From NCBI GenBank assembly GCA_021443045.1, contig JABUUT010000026.1, positions 18,167 through 24,368 of the forward strand: a stretch of 6,202 bases of DNA. The letters are read 5' to 3'. The DNA is from Fibrobacteraceae bacterium (GTDB taxonomy: Bacteria > Fibrobacterota > Fibrobacteria > Fibrobacterales > Fibrobacteraceae). Shown here one piece after another: positions 1 through 6,083 of the stretch. Made by a program: the position numbers and the translations under genes. Below the pieces are notes generated by a model. The model was not told where the DNA came from, did not search any database, and was given only the letters and a program-made list of their open reading frames with translations. Position 1 is the stretch's first letter. Each line of letters opens with the position of its first letter.

Positions 1-169
1 AAGACTTGTGAAACGGGACTGCTTGCAGGCCCACTTCCAAGTCGCAAGAGTTGGCAGCTTCGCTGCAACCACCATTTTTCCACAGGGTTTTATGGGTACC
101 CCGGTTTGGAAACTGAATTTTATGTATCTTTGGAAGGGTTGAGTGGAGAACTCTCTCTAAGGAGTTTTT
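1..169 (+). other. Leader or end of an upstream gene, hairpin-rich, unassigned
   Basis: I do not recognise this stretch. Three small hairpins lie almost back to back. The first is at 15-32 (GGG/CCC, an A/G mismatch, then CTG/CAG around a CTTG loop). The second is at 37-54 (CCAA/TTGG, a G/G mismatch, then TC/GA closing a GCAA loop of GNRA type). The third is at 54-66 (GCAGC/GCTGC around TTC). A T5 run at 75-79 follows 8 bases later. Two plus-strand frames are also open from the left edge: one stops at 140-142, before the pssA ribosome binding site, and the other at 196-198, inside pssA. Either could be the 3' end of an upstream gene; I recognise no family in either translation. A -10-like TATGTA at 121-126 has no well-spaced -35 partner, so pssA may be read from an upstream promoter. 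Confidence 0.35.
159..164 (+). promoter_or_regulatory. Ribosome binding site of the phosphatidylserine synthase gene
   Basis: AAGGAG, a near-consensus Shine-Dalgarno sequence, lies five T residues before the ATG at 170. It fixes that start and predicts efficient translation. Confidence 0.85.
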
Positions 170-973
170 ATGAAAAAAACAAGATTTATTTTGCCTAACG
201 CATTTACGAGCATGAACTTTTTGCTTGGAGTTTTTGCCATTTGCTGGTCTACCGGAGCCTTCAGTTCTTTCTTTGGAAACAATTTTGATGCCATCCGCAT
301 GGGTTCCTACTTTATTGTTCTCAGCGTTCTTCTAGACAAGCTAGACGGTTTTGCAGCCCGTCTGGTAAATGCCAGTTCCGAGTTTGGAGCACAGTTCGAC
401 AGTCTTGCCGATTTAATTGCATTTGGCTTGGCCCCTGCCTTTGGCGTGTTCTTTACCTACAAGACCATGGTCCCAGAATGGTTCATGGCTAATGCACCTC
501 TTTTAATTGTCACATTCTCTATCTATGTACTCTGTGCAGCCATGCGCCTTGCCAAGTATAACGCTTGTGACGCCGACAGTTACCACCATCATTTTTCTGG
601 TTTGCCATCTACCTTTGCTGGAGCCATCAACGCCATCCTCATTGTGTACCTCAAGTCTAACGGCATTTTTGACAATCCTTCCTCTCCAGTTATTTTTATT
701 CCAGTGCTGGTTATGCTGGTTACAGGAATCCTTATGGTGAGCCCTCTGTTTTTGCCAAAGATTCAGCCAAGAAAGATGAAATGGCTGAACATTGGACAAG
801 GCATCCTCATAGTTTTAACCTATGTTTCTGGTTTTATGTTTATTTCGCCAAAGGTTCCCTTTATCATGGAATACTTGCTAATTCTCATGGCCAGTTACCT
901 GGTCATTGGCTTTACCCTTGGCATTATCGACAGAAGCAAGATTATTGCCGAAGCCAAGCAAGAAGAAGACTAA
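170..973 (+). CDS. pssA: CDP-diacylglycerol--serine O-phosphatidyltransferase (phosphatidylserine synthase)
   Basis: Integral membrane enzyme of phospholipid synthesis that joins CDP-diacylglycerol and L-serine to give phosphatidylserine and CMP. Phosphatidylserine is then decarboxylated to phosphatidylethanolamine. The CDP-alcohol phosphotransferase signature is complete: D56, D59-G60, R64, G73, D77 and D81 fit DxxDGxxAR-x8-GxxxDxxxD, the metal and CDP binding site. LIAFGLAPA follows directly at 82-90, and RLAKYN (126-131) and FSGLPS (142-147) are typical of the serine-specific (type II PssA) branch rather than PgsA. About eight hydrophobic segments are spread over the 267 residues, a usual length for type II enzymes. 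The start is supported by AAGGAG 5 bases upstream. The C-terminus is charged and probably cytoplasmic. The stop codon TAA overlaps the stop of the convergent amidase gene. No phosphatidylserine decarboxylase gene is visible in the window. Confidence 0.93.
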   Translation: MKKTRFILPNAFTSMNFLLGVFAICWSTGAFSSFFGNNFDAIRMGSYFIVLSVLLDKLDGFAARLVNASSEFGAQFDSLADLIAFGLAPAFGVFFTYKTMVPEWFMANAPLLIVTFSIYVLCAAMRLAKYNACDADSYHHHFSGLPSTFAGAINAILIVYLKSNGIFDNPSSPVIFIPVLVMLVTGILMVSPLFLPKIQPRKMKWLNIGQGILIVLTYVSGFMFISPKVPFIMEYLLILMASYLVIGFTLGIIDRSKIIAEAKQEED

Positions 974-1650
974 GTATCTTGCTGTTGCAAAAAAGAAGTA
1001 AAGCTTTTTTCGTAGCGTTGGTATAAAAGTTCTAGAGCCATACGAGGCAGCTCCAACGTAACACATTCCATATTTCTTTCACTACACCAGGTACCCAAGC
1101 TACCTGGTGTTTTGTATCCTATGTCTGCAACATAAGGTAGATTAAAGGCTTTAGACAAGTTCCTCGTTAAATTGGTTTCAACGGGAGCGTCAATGCAGCC
1201 AATGGGTGCGTGAATCGACAAGATGGATTTAGGACCTAGTTTTTGTATAAGCTCCACCAAAGCCTTTGTTTCTGGTTCGCTTGCAGGGCTTGTACCAGGA
1301 GATAAAACCATATCCCTTTGGGATTCCAAAACAGACCTGCAGTGTACCAGTTCACTAGACCAATTGGCGGTATCAAAGTTTCGATTGAGATCCACCCCAT
1401 GGGCGTTTCCCCTTACACCAAGAGCAACACCATCGGGATTGGCGCAAAGTACAATAGCGATATGGTTAAAATGACTATTATCGTTGCGCAAGCAACGGCT
1501 TAGCAAAAAAGTAGTTTCCGGTTCTTCCCCATGAATTCCAGCAACCACAAGCAGCCTACAGTCACAGGAGCAAGGGATATACCGGAGGGGAGCCTGGAGA
1601 ACCGACTTTCCGTATTCAACAAAACTTTGTTGCAAATGTCCGCATTTCAT
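970..1650 (-). CDS. mpaA: MpaA-like M14 zinc peptidase (murein peptide amidase)
   Basis: Predicted zinc metallopeptidase of the carboxypeptidase A fold (M14), closest in style to E. coli MpaA. MpaA cleaves the gamma-D-Glu-meso-diaminopimelate bond of murein tripeptide in the cytoplasm during peptidoglycan recycling. Visible motifs: YGKSVLQAPL (13-22), like the opening of MpaA proteins; zinc ligands H40 and E43 in GIHGEE, and H147 in SIHAP; the substrate-binding NRNF pair N89-R90; GSLGTW (183-188); and the probable catalytic glutamate E200 in TLELP. The length of 226 residues is close to E. coli MpaA. There is no signal peptide, which fits a cytoplasmic role. It is the last gene of the minus-strand operon. 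Its ATG overlaps the upstream stop as ATGA, and with no clear Shine-Dalgarno sequence it probably depends on translational coupling. Alternative: another small M14 or succinylglutamate desuccinylase-like enzyme, less likely given the NPDG/DLNRNF context. Confidence 0.8.
   Translation of the reverse strand: MKCGHLQQSFVEYGKSVLQAPLRYIPCSCDCRLLVVAGIHGEEPETTFLLSRCLRNDNSHFNHIAIVLCANPDGVALGVRGNAHGVDLNRNFDTANWSSELVHCRSVLESQRDMVLSPGTSPASEPETKALVELIQKLGPKSILSIHAPIGCIDAPVETNLTRNLSKAFNLPYVADIGYKTPGSLGTWCSERNMECVTLELPRMALELLYQRYEKSFTSFLQQQDT
989..1010. terminator. Weak candidate bidirectional terminator between convergent genes
   Basis: AAAAAAG (989-995) can pair with CTTTTTT (1004-1010) across an 8-base loop. 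The arms give a T-run on whichever strand is transcribed, so it could serve both the end of pssA and the end of the minus-strand operon. The stem is nearly all A-T and lies within the 3' coding part of the amidase gene, so it would be a poor intrinsic terminator. It is the only candidate visible here, because the two genes leave no spacer. Confidence 0.2.
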
Positions 1651-2324
1651 ATAAAATATGGGTAAATATAGTCTTGAGCTAACTGGTCCAATTTTGCAAG
1701 TATTACTTTTTTACAAGCCACATCCGTATTCTTATAGATATTTCGCAAATTTTCCAGAGAAAATTTTTCAAGAGATTTTCTAGAGGTGGGCAAATGAGCA
1801 ATGTGCCACATTTCGGGCTTAATGGAGCCTCGTCCAGGAACAAAAACTCGCGAAAATCCAAAGGCTTGGTCCTTATTTATTTGTTCCGTTAAAAATTCAT
1901 GGAAGGGAGCAAACATACCTTGACACTCTTCATTAGTCAATTGCACTTGGTAACCTTTTGGGCAAGCATTCCCGTCGACCACATCAATATCGGTACCCAA
2001 ATGATGGCGGCTGGCTCCAGGAAGGGCAGACCAATTGAGAATGGCATACAACAATTCCTCTTCATCTTTTGGAACTTCCATCAATTTGCCCTGAGCATCC
2101 AGAAGCGGTAATTCACCCCGGGCCTTGCGATTCCAAATGGACAATTGCCGTTCAAAACTTCTATAGGCCGATTCAATTTGCAGTTTAAAACCCGCTTGGG
2201 CACAGGCTATAGACAACTGATTAAAAAAAGGAACTATGCGGGGGTCTACCATGTAGCCTTTCTGTACTTCCACAAAATGAGTACAACCTAACCCGTGGGG
2301 CCACAAAAAATCTTCATTAGCCAT
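1647..2324 (-). CDS. M15-family (LAS/VanY-type) D-Ala-cleaving carboxypeptidase, cytoplasmic
   Basis: Predicted zinc carboxypeptidase of the LAS group (VanY, LdcB and DD-carboxypeptidases of M15B), which removes terminal D-Ala from peptidoglycan peptides. The active-site set is complete. S105-R-H107-x2-G110-x-D112-x-D114 matches SxHxxGxxxD, with zinc ligands H107 and D114. E171-M-W173-H174 matches the ExWH motif, with catalytic E171 and zinc ligand H174. SAYRSFERQ (52-60) is the conserved substrate-binding segment. The 225-residue protein starts MANEDFLWPH, with no signal peptide, lipobox or membrane segment, which is unusual because most relatives act outside the membrane. It overlaps ruvC by 8 bases and the MpaA-like gene by 4. 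The partnership with an MpaA-like amidase suggests an LD-carboxypeptidase acting on imported tetrapeptide, but DD- versus LD-specificity cannot be read from the sequence. Confidence 0.8.
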   Translation of the reverse strand: MANEDFLWPHGLGCTHFVEVQKGYMVDPRIVPFFNQLSIACAQAGFKLQIESAYRSFERQLSIWNRKARGELPLLDAQGKLMEVPKDEEELLYAILNWSALPGASRHHLGTDIDVVDGNACPKGYQVQLTNEECQGMFAPFHEFLTEQINKDQAFGFSRVFVPGRGSIKPEMWHIAHLPTSRKSLEKFSLENLRNIYKNTDVACKKVILAKLDQLAQDYIYPYFI

Positions 2325-2880
2325 TAATAGAGCCTCCCATTCGTTCTACAAGTTTTTTCCACTGTTCAACTGAGGCTTTCTTAGACACCTTTCTTTTTTT
2401 TAAACCAGCCAAGGGAGCAGGATTTGCATGAGTCCACGCAATGGCAAGGGCATCGGATGCATCCAGGGGCAAATGGTCGCCTTCAATGCCTAGCCGTGCA
2501 AAAACCATATTGGCCACCTGTTCCTTGGAAGCCGCACCGCTACCCGCTACCGCCTGTTTTACAACCCTTGGACTGTATTCATTATAGGTCATTCCTCTTT
2601 TACGGCAAGCCACCAAAACAGCTCCCCGTATATGCCCTAGCACCAAGGCGCTTTTTGCATTTTTAGCAAAAAACACCCCTTCCATACTAAGGCTATTAGG
2701 CTTGTACCTATCTAAAAGAGCTTCCAACTCCAAAATAATGTGCAAAAGACGGTCTTCTAAAGCCTTGGATGCCGGAACATGAATAGTGCCATATTCCAGA
2801 ACCTCTAAGGAACAATTGGTCTTTTCTATAAAAGCAAAGCCGGTAGTGATGGAACCGGGATCTATACCAAGGATAACCAT
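2317..2880 (-). CDS. ruvC: Crossover junction endodeoxyribonuclease RuvC
   Basis: Holliday junction resolvase: a dimeric, Mg-dependent nuclease that makes paired nicks in four-way junctions moved by RuvAB during recombinational repair. The family hallmarks are all present. GIDPGS (5-10) carries D7. MEGVFFAKNAKSALVLGH (66-83) carries E67. DASDALAIAWTHA (140-152) carries D140 and D143. These match the acidic catalytic tetrad of E. coli RuvC (D7, E66, D138, D141). The basic/turn segment VKQAVAGSGAASKEQV (107-122) is also typical. The 187 residues are slightly longer than E. coli RuvC (173), the excess being a Lys/Arg-rich tail from about residue 160. The start is fixed by the N-terminal motif, although no good Shine-Dalgarno precedes it. 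It is the first gene of the minus-strand operon and its stop overlaps the next gene. RuvA and RuvB genes are not in the window. Confidence 0.96.
   Translation of the reverse strand: MVILGIDPGSITTGFAFIEKTNCSLEVLEYGTIHVPASKALEDRLLHIILELEALLDRYKPNSLSMEGVFFAKNAKSALVLGHIRGAVLVACRKRGMTYNEYSPRVVKQAVAGSGAASKEQVANMVFARLGIEGDHLPLDASDALAIAWTHANPAPLAGLKKRKVSKKASVEQWKKLVERMGGSING
2333..2338 (-). promoter_or_regulatory. Ribosome binding site inside the end of ruvC
   Basis: On the minus strand GGGAGG lies 8 bases before the ATG at 2324, within the last codons of ruvC. It supports that start for the carboxypeptidase and therefore its lack of a signal peptide. Confidence 0.7.
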
Positions 2881-2902
2881 ACTGGAAAACTAATAAAATC
2901 CA

Positions 2903-2931
2903 TATAAATAGTTGTGCTTTTTTAAAGTAAA
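2903..2931 (-). promoter_or_regulatory. Candidate promoter of the ruvC operon
   Basis: On the minus strand, TTTACT (2931-2926) and TTTATA (2908-2903) are spaced 17 bases apart. An overlapping TATATG (2906-2901) would be an alternative -10. Transcription would begin about 15-20 bases before the ruvC ATG, a very short leader that fits the absence of a clear ribosome binding site. This is a pattern match only, in AT-rich DNA. Confidence 0.35.
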
Positions 2932-2940
2932 ATGTTAGAT
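2912..2940 (+). promoter_or_regulatory. Candidate promoter of the primase-helicase-like gene
   Basis: TTGTGC (2912-2917) and TTAGAT (2935-2940) are separated by exactly 17 bases. The expected transcription start near 2947 leaves room for AGAGG at 2948-2952, 7 bases before the ATG at 2960. It overlaps the candidate promoter on the other strand. This is a pattern match only. Confidence 0.4.
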
Positions 2941-2959
2941 TTCAAGTAGAGGTTCTACC

Positions 2960-4840
2960 ATGCTTATAGATCAAGAACATACTGGTTTAATGCGCTTGAA
3001 AACACACCCAAGACAACTGGGCATTCCTGTAAGTCGCTGGGGGCGCAATCTTATTGCCTGTTGCCCATTTCATTCTCCCGAAGAAACGTCCCTGTTCTTT
3101 TACGATGCCCTAGGTTATTGGCGCTACCGCTGCCTTCAATGTGGAAGCGAAGGCGATTTGATAGAATTTGTAATGCGCAGCCGCTTTAACGGCATGGAAG
3201 AACCGGCAGCCCGAGCCGAGGCCTTGGAATTTTTAGGAGGTCTGGAGCCAGAACAAGACGCTTTCCAGGATGAACACCCCTGGATTAAAGAAATTGGCGG
3301 TGAAAAGTCGAAGGTTCTGGAAAACTTTGTTCGCTATTGCCACTGGGCAGCCTGCAAAAGCCCCTCTTCAGCCGAATTTTTAGAAGCTAGAGGCTGGAAC
3401 ATTGGTCAAGCCCAACTGTACGGCATTGGCTACTACAGTGGCGACCCAGAACCGTTTATTAGCTACTGCATGCTATCCGGTGTGGAACGCCACCAGATTA
3501 GTTTTTATCTGGACAACCTGGAAGCCTACCACGAGCCAAGAATCACCATTCCTGCACGAAACTCCAAAGGACTCATCCAGTCGGTTTATGGTCGCCTTAT
3601 TGGAGACGATATTCATAGCCACGCCTATGTGTCATACGCTTCGGGCCCCAGCGACATTCCTTTTAACATTCAGCCCGAAAACGAAAAACCCATTATTGTG
3701 GAAGGCTTTTTTGATGCCCTTACAGCAGACTTGGCTGGCATTCCTGGCGTGGTTTCCACCATGTACCAAGAGCTAACCTTAAGCCACCTGTACAAGTTAA
3801 AAGCTTGCGGGGCTGAATCGGTTACGGTCATTCTTCGTAGGGAAGCAAACCGCCGAGAACAGGAATACCGAATTCAAAGCTACCTGAAAATGGCAGAATC
3901 CATGAACTTGAAATTCAAGTCCATTGTGTTGCCCAAAGATGAAACCATAGATCAGATAGTGCGCAAAAACGGTGCCGACCAGTTGCTGTCTTTAATAGAC
4001 CAAACAGAAACCGACACGGTACACACCCACCGTCGTTCCATGCTGCTGCAAGACATTAAGGAAAACTTTGATACGGCCATGGGCTGCCCACATAATGTAA
4101 GTGTAGGGTACTCCCTAAGCTCATTCCCCAAACTAACTAGAGAAATTGACGGTATCCAATCTGGCTGTTTCTATGTTTCTTCATCTCCCTTTGGGCTTAA
4201 AACCACCCTGCTTTCCAGCATGGCTCTTGATTTAGTTCAAAGTAACCCCAAGCTGAAGCTTATATACATTGCACTGGAAACGCCCCGTCGTCAAATTTTT
4301 GACCGTTTTGTAGCCATGATGATTGGCGAATCGGTTTTAACGGTTCGCAAGCAAAATGCCAATGAATTTACCAACCAGCAAATTCTGGAGGCTACCCGAG
4401 AACTGATGGGTTATGTTCGCGGAAACCGCCTGGAAATTTGGGAAGACCACCCGGCCTTTGATAACATTGAGCTTATGTCTATTCTTAAGGAAGAACAAAA
4501 GGAACACCCAGACCTGATAGTGATTATTGACGGCATTGACCATCTTAAAATTTCGGACCGTTCCGATTTAGCCGATATTCACGAGCGCAGGTCCTCCATT
4601 ATGCTGGATTTGTACAAAGCTCTAGATATTCCGCTGTTCTTGGGAGGCGAACTGGTTGATTCGGAGCAGGGGTTAATCGGTCCTCGGGCCTACCTCCGTG
4701 ATTCCGACGCCATTTATTGGCTAGAATCCAAGTGTGGAAACTTGTTCTTGTCTGTAGATTCCAAACGTTTGGGAAATAACAACATCTACCAAGGAAACTT
4801 GTCCATAGACCCTCTTTCTAACAAAATGCAAGAGTCTTAA
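2960..4840 (+). CDS. CHC2 zinc-finger / degenerate TOPRIM / DnaB-like ATPase (primase-helicase-like protein)
   Basis: 626-residue protein with the order of a T7 gp4- or Twinkle-type primase-helicase. The CHC2 zinc finger is intact: C35, H38, C58 and C61, followed by GSEGDLIEFV (62-71) as in DnaG. The primase core follows, with RITIPARNSKG (194-204) and YGRLIGDD (210-217) resembling the RNA-polymerase basic region of DnaG. The TOPRIM glutamate is present (E248 in IIVEGFFDALTA), and PKDETIDQIVRKNGA (325-339) fits the end of the fold. However, the strand that should carry FDGDxAG reads ILRREANRR (291-299), with no DxD. The C-terminal RecA/DnaB-like domain spans about 380-615. Its Walker A is SSPFGLKTT (408-416), with Leu where Gly normally precedes Lys. 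It has E440 in IALE, Walker B D524 in IVIIDGIDHL and a basic SKRLGNN (601-607) where DnaB has its arginine-finger region. Priming is therefore doubtful; ATP and DNA binding may persist. It is not the housekeeping DnaG, which lacks this ATPase domain. Possibly of phage or plasmid origin, but base composition resembles its neighbours and no mobile genes adjoin it. Confidence 0.8.
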   Translation: MLIDQEHTGLMRLKTHPRQLGIPVSRWGRNLIACCPFHSPEETSLFFYDALGYWRYRCLQCGSEGDLIEFVMRSRFNGMEEPAARAEALEFLGGLEPEQDAFQDEHPWIKEIGGEKSKVLENFVRYCHWAACKSPSSAEFLEARGWNIGQAQLYGIGYYSGDPEPFISYCMLSGVERHQISFYLDNLEAYHEPRITIPARNSKGLIQSVYGRLIGDDIHSHAYVSYASGPSDIPFNIQPENEKPIIVEGFFDALTADLAGIPGVVSTMYQELTLSHLYKLKACGAESVTVILRREANRREQEYRIQSYLKMAESMNLKFKSIVLPKDETIDQIVRKNGADQLLSLIDQTETDTVHTHRRSMLLQDIKENFDTAMGCPHNVSVGYSLSSFPKLTREIDGIQSGCFYVSSSPFGLKTTLLSSMALDLVQSNPKLKLIYIALETPRRQIFDRFVAMMIGESVLTVRKQNANEFTNQQILEATRELMGYVRGNRLEIWEDHPAFDNIELMSILKEEQKEHPDLIVIIDGIDHLKISDRSDLADIHERRSSIMLDLYKALDIPLFLGGELVDSEQGLIGPRAYLRDSDAIYWLESKCGNLFLSVDSKRLGNNNIYQGNLSIDPLSNKMQES

Positions 4841-6045
4841 TGCCTTTTACCATCGTTGACTTTAACAATTTCTGGAGCCCCTCTGGGGGTGGTGTTCGTC
4901 GTTACCATCTTCAAAAAATGGACTTTTACAAAAACCTGGAGCAAGAGGTCCTTTTGGTTTTTGTAATGCCCAGCGATAAAACCTGGACCGAAAAAATTAG
5001 TGAGTCCTTAATTATTGAACACGTTAAGGCATTCCGTTTTCCCGGAAACTGGGAGTATCGTTTTATGTGGAAAAAAAGCCAGATAAAGCCGGTACTGCAA
5101 AAATACCTACCCCAAATTATCGAAGTGGGTTCTCCTTATATTTTACCCACTGTTGTTAGAAAAATTGCAAACAAAGTAGTTCCCCAGGCTAAATTGCTCA
5201 GTTTTTGGCATGCTGATTTTCCCATTACTTATGTGGAAAGGCCTATTGCAAACAAATTAAAGTGTTTAGGTCGTTTGGGTAAAAAATGGGCCTCCTTGTG
5301 CGGTAAAATAGCCTTTGGGTACGCTCGTCGTGAATTTTACCGTTTTAATGGGGTACAAGTTTCTAGCCACGAAGTAATGGAGCGTTTGCAGAAGAACGGG
5401 CTTCCGGAGCCCCATTGGATTCCTCTGGGATGCGACATACAGATGTTTTCTCCCGAAAAAAGGGACCCAAAACTGGTGGAACAATTAAAAGCGGGAGACC
5501 CCAATCGTTTGACCATCTTTTTCCCTCATCGTCATTGTGAGGAAAAGGGGGTGGAACTTTTACTGGGGGCCTACGACATCCTCACAAAGAAGCTCCAGTC
5601 GGAGCCTGCGGTGGTTTTTGCCGGTACCGGGCCATATTTGCCACAGGTGCAAAGCGCTGTGGCAAATCACCCACATATTAAATATGTGGGCTTCATCAAT
5701 TCCATTGATGAAATGGCCCGCTACTACGCCAGTATCGACCTTGGTCTAGCCCTTTCGGGCTGGGAAACCTTTGGCCTGTCTATTCTAGAAAGCATGGCCA
5801 GCGGGAACGCCCAAATTGGAGCCTCCACGGGAGCTGCCAAAGAGCATGTTCTGGAGTCCCATGCAGGAACCATCCTTAAAGCCAGAACTCCAGAGGCCCT
5901 CGCAGATGCCATTGTAGAGTTGTTCCATTCCGATTTAAAAGAAAAGAAGAAGGCCGCCAGGACCTATGCCGAAAAATTCAGTTGGAACGATTGTTTTAAG
6001 CGGCAATTGGATTTGTACAAAAAGGTTGCCGAATTGCCAAATTAA
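4840..6045 (+). CDS. GT4-type glycosyltransferase (family 1 domain)
   Basis: Cytoplasmic or membrane-associated GT-B glycosyltransferase that would transfer a sugar from a nucleotide donor to a glycan or lipid acceptor; neither substrate can be read from the sequence. The N-terminal glycine-rich acceptor-domain loop is SGGGVRRY (15-22). The C-terminal donor domain begins with HWIPLGCDIQMFSP (192-205). It continues with FFPHRHCEEKGVELLL (227-242), carrying the conserved basic residues R231 and K236, then FAGTGPYLPQV (260-270) and HIKYVGFI (279-286). The donor-binding EX7E motif is E309-TFGLSIL-E317, followed by SMASGNAQIGASTGAAKEHV (318-337). The length of 401 residues is normal for the family. 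The start ATG shares its A with the preceding TAA stop (TAATG), with a weak AAGAG 5 bases upstream, so it is probably translationally coupled to the primase-helicase-like gene. No other polysaccharide genes are visible in the window. Confidence 0.88.
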   Translation: MPFTIVDFNNFWSPSGGGVRRYHLQKMDFYKNLEQEVLLVFVMPSDKTWTEKISESLIIEHVKAFRFPGNWEYRFMWKKSQIKPVLQKYLPQIIEVGSPYILPTVVRKIANKVVPQAKLLSFWHADFPITYVERPIANKLKCLGRLGKKWASLCGKIAFGYARREFYRFNGVQVSSHEVMERLQKNGLPEPHWIPLGCDIQMFSPEKRDPKLVEQLKAGDPNRLTIFFPHRHCEEKGVELLLGAYDILTKKLQSEPAVVFAGTGPYLPQVQSAVANHPHIKYVGFINSIDEMARYYASIDLGLALSGWETFGLSILESMASGNAQIGASTGAAKEHVLESHAGTILKARTPEALADAIVELFHSDLKEKKKAARTYAEKFSWNDCFKRQLDLYKKVAELPN

Positions 6046-6054
6046 GGGCAACTT
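6019..6054 (-). terminator. Candidate intrinsic terminator for transcription entering from the right
   Basis: AGGTTGCC (6023-6030, shifted by one wobble) pairs with GGCAACTT (6047-6054) in an 8-bp stem. AATT/AATT (6032-6035 with 6040-6043) can extend it inside the loop. Read on the minus strand the stem is followed by five T (6023-6019), as in a Rho-independent terminator. On the plus strand there is no T-run. It straddles the stop codon of the glycosyltransferase and would imply a convergent minus-strand gene just outside the window. Confidence 0.35.
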
Positions 6055-6083
6055 GAAAAATGATTGAAATCGATGCTAGCAGC

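Noticed and set aside
54..79. Intrinsic terminator made of hairpin 54-66 and T5 at 75-79
   Set aside because: Eight unpaired bases separate the stem from the T-run, too far for a normal Rho-independent terminator.
60..80. ACCACCA followed by a T-run, resembling the 3' end of a tRNA or tmRNA
   Set aside because: There is no T-arm (GGTTCRANNCC) or acceptor stem upstream, so this is not a tRNA-like end.
503..799. Minus-strand ORF of 98 codons inside pssA
   Set aside because: It lies wholly within the clear pssA coding region, shows no recognisable motif and has a low-complexity, shadow-like composition.
3402..3776. 124-codon plus-strand ORF inside the primase-helicase-like gene
   Set aside because: It is an out-of-frame shadow of a gene with strong motifs on both sides.
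2960..4840. Housekeeping DNA primase DnaG
   Set aside because: The protein lacks the TOPRIM DxD and the DnaG C-terminal helicase-binding domain and instead carries a DnaB-like ATPase domain.
6069..6080. Adjacent palindromes ATCGAT and GCTAGC as a possible operator or attachment site
   Set aside because: Two six-base palindromes are expected by chance and no integrase or regulator gene is near.
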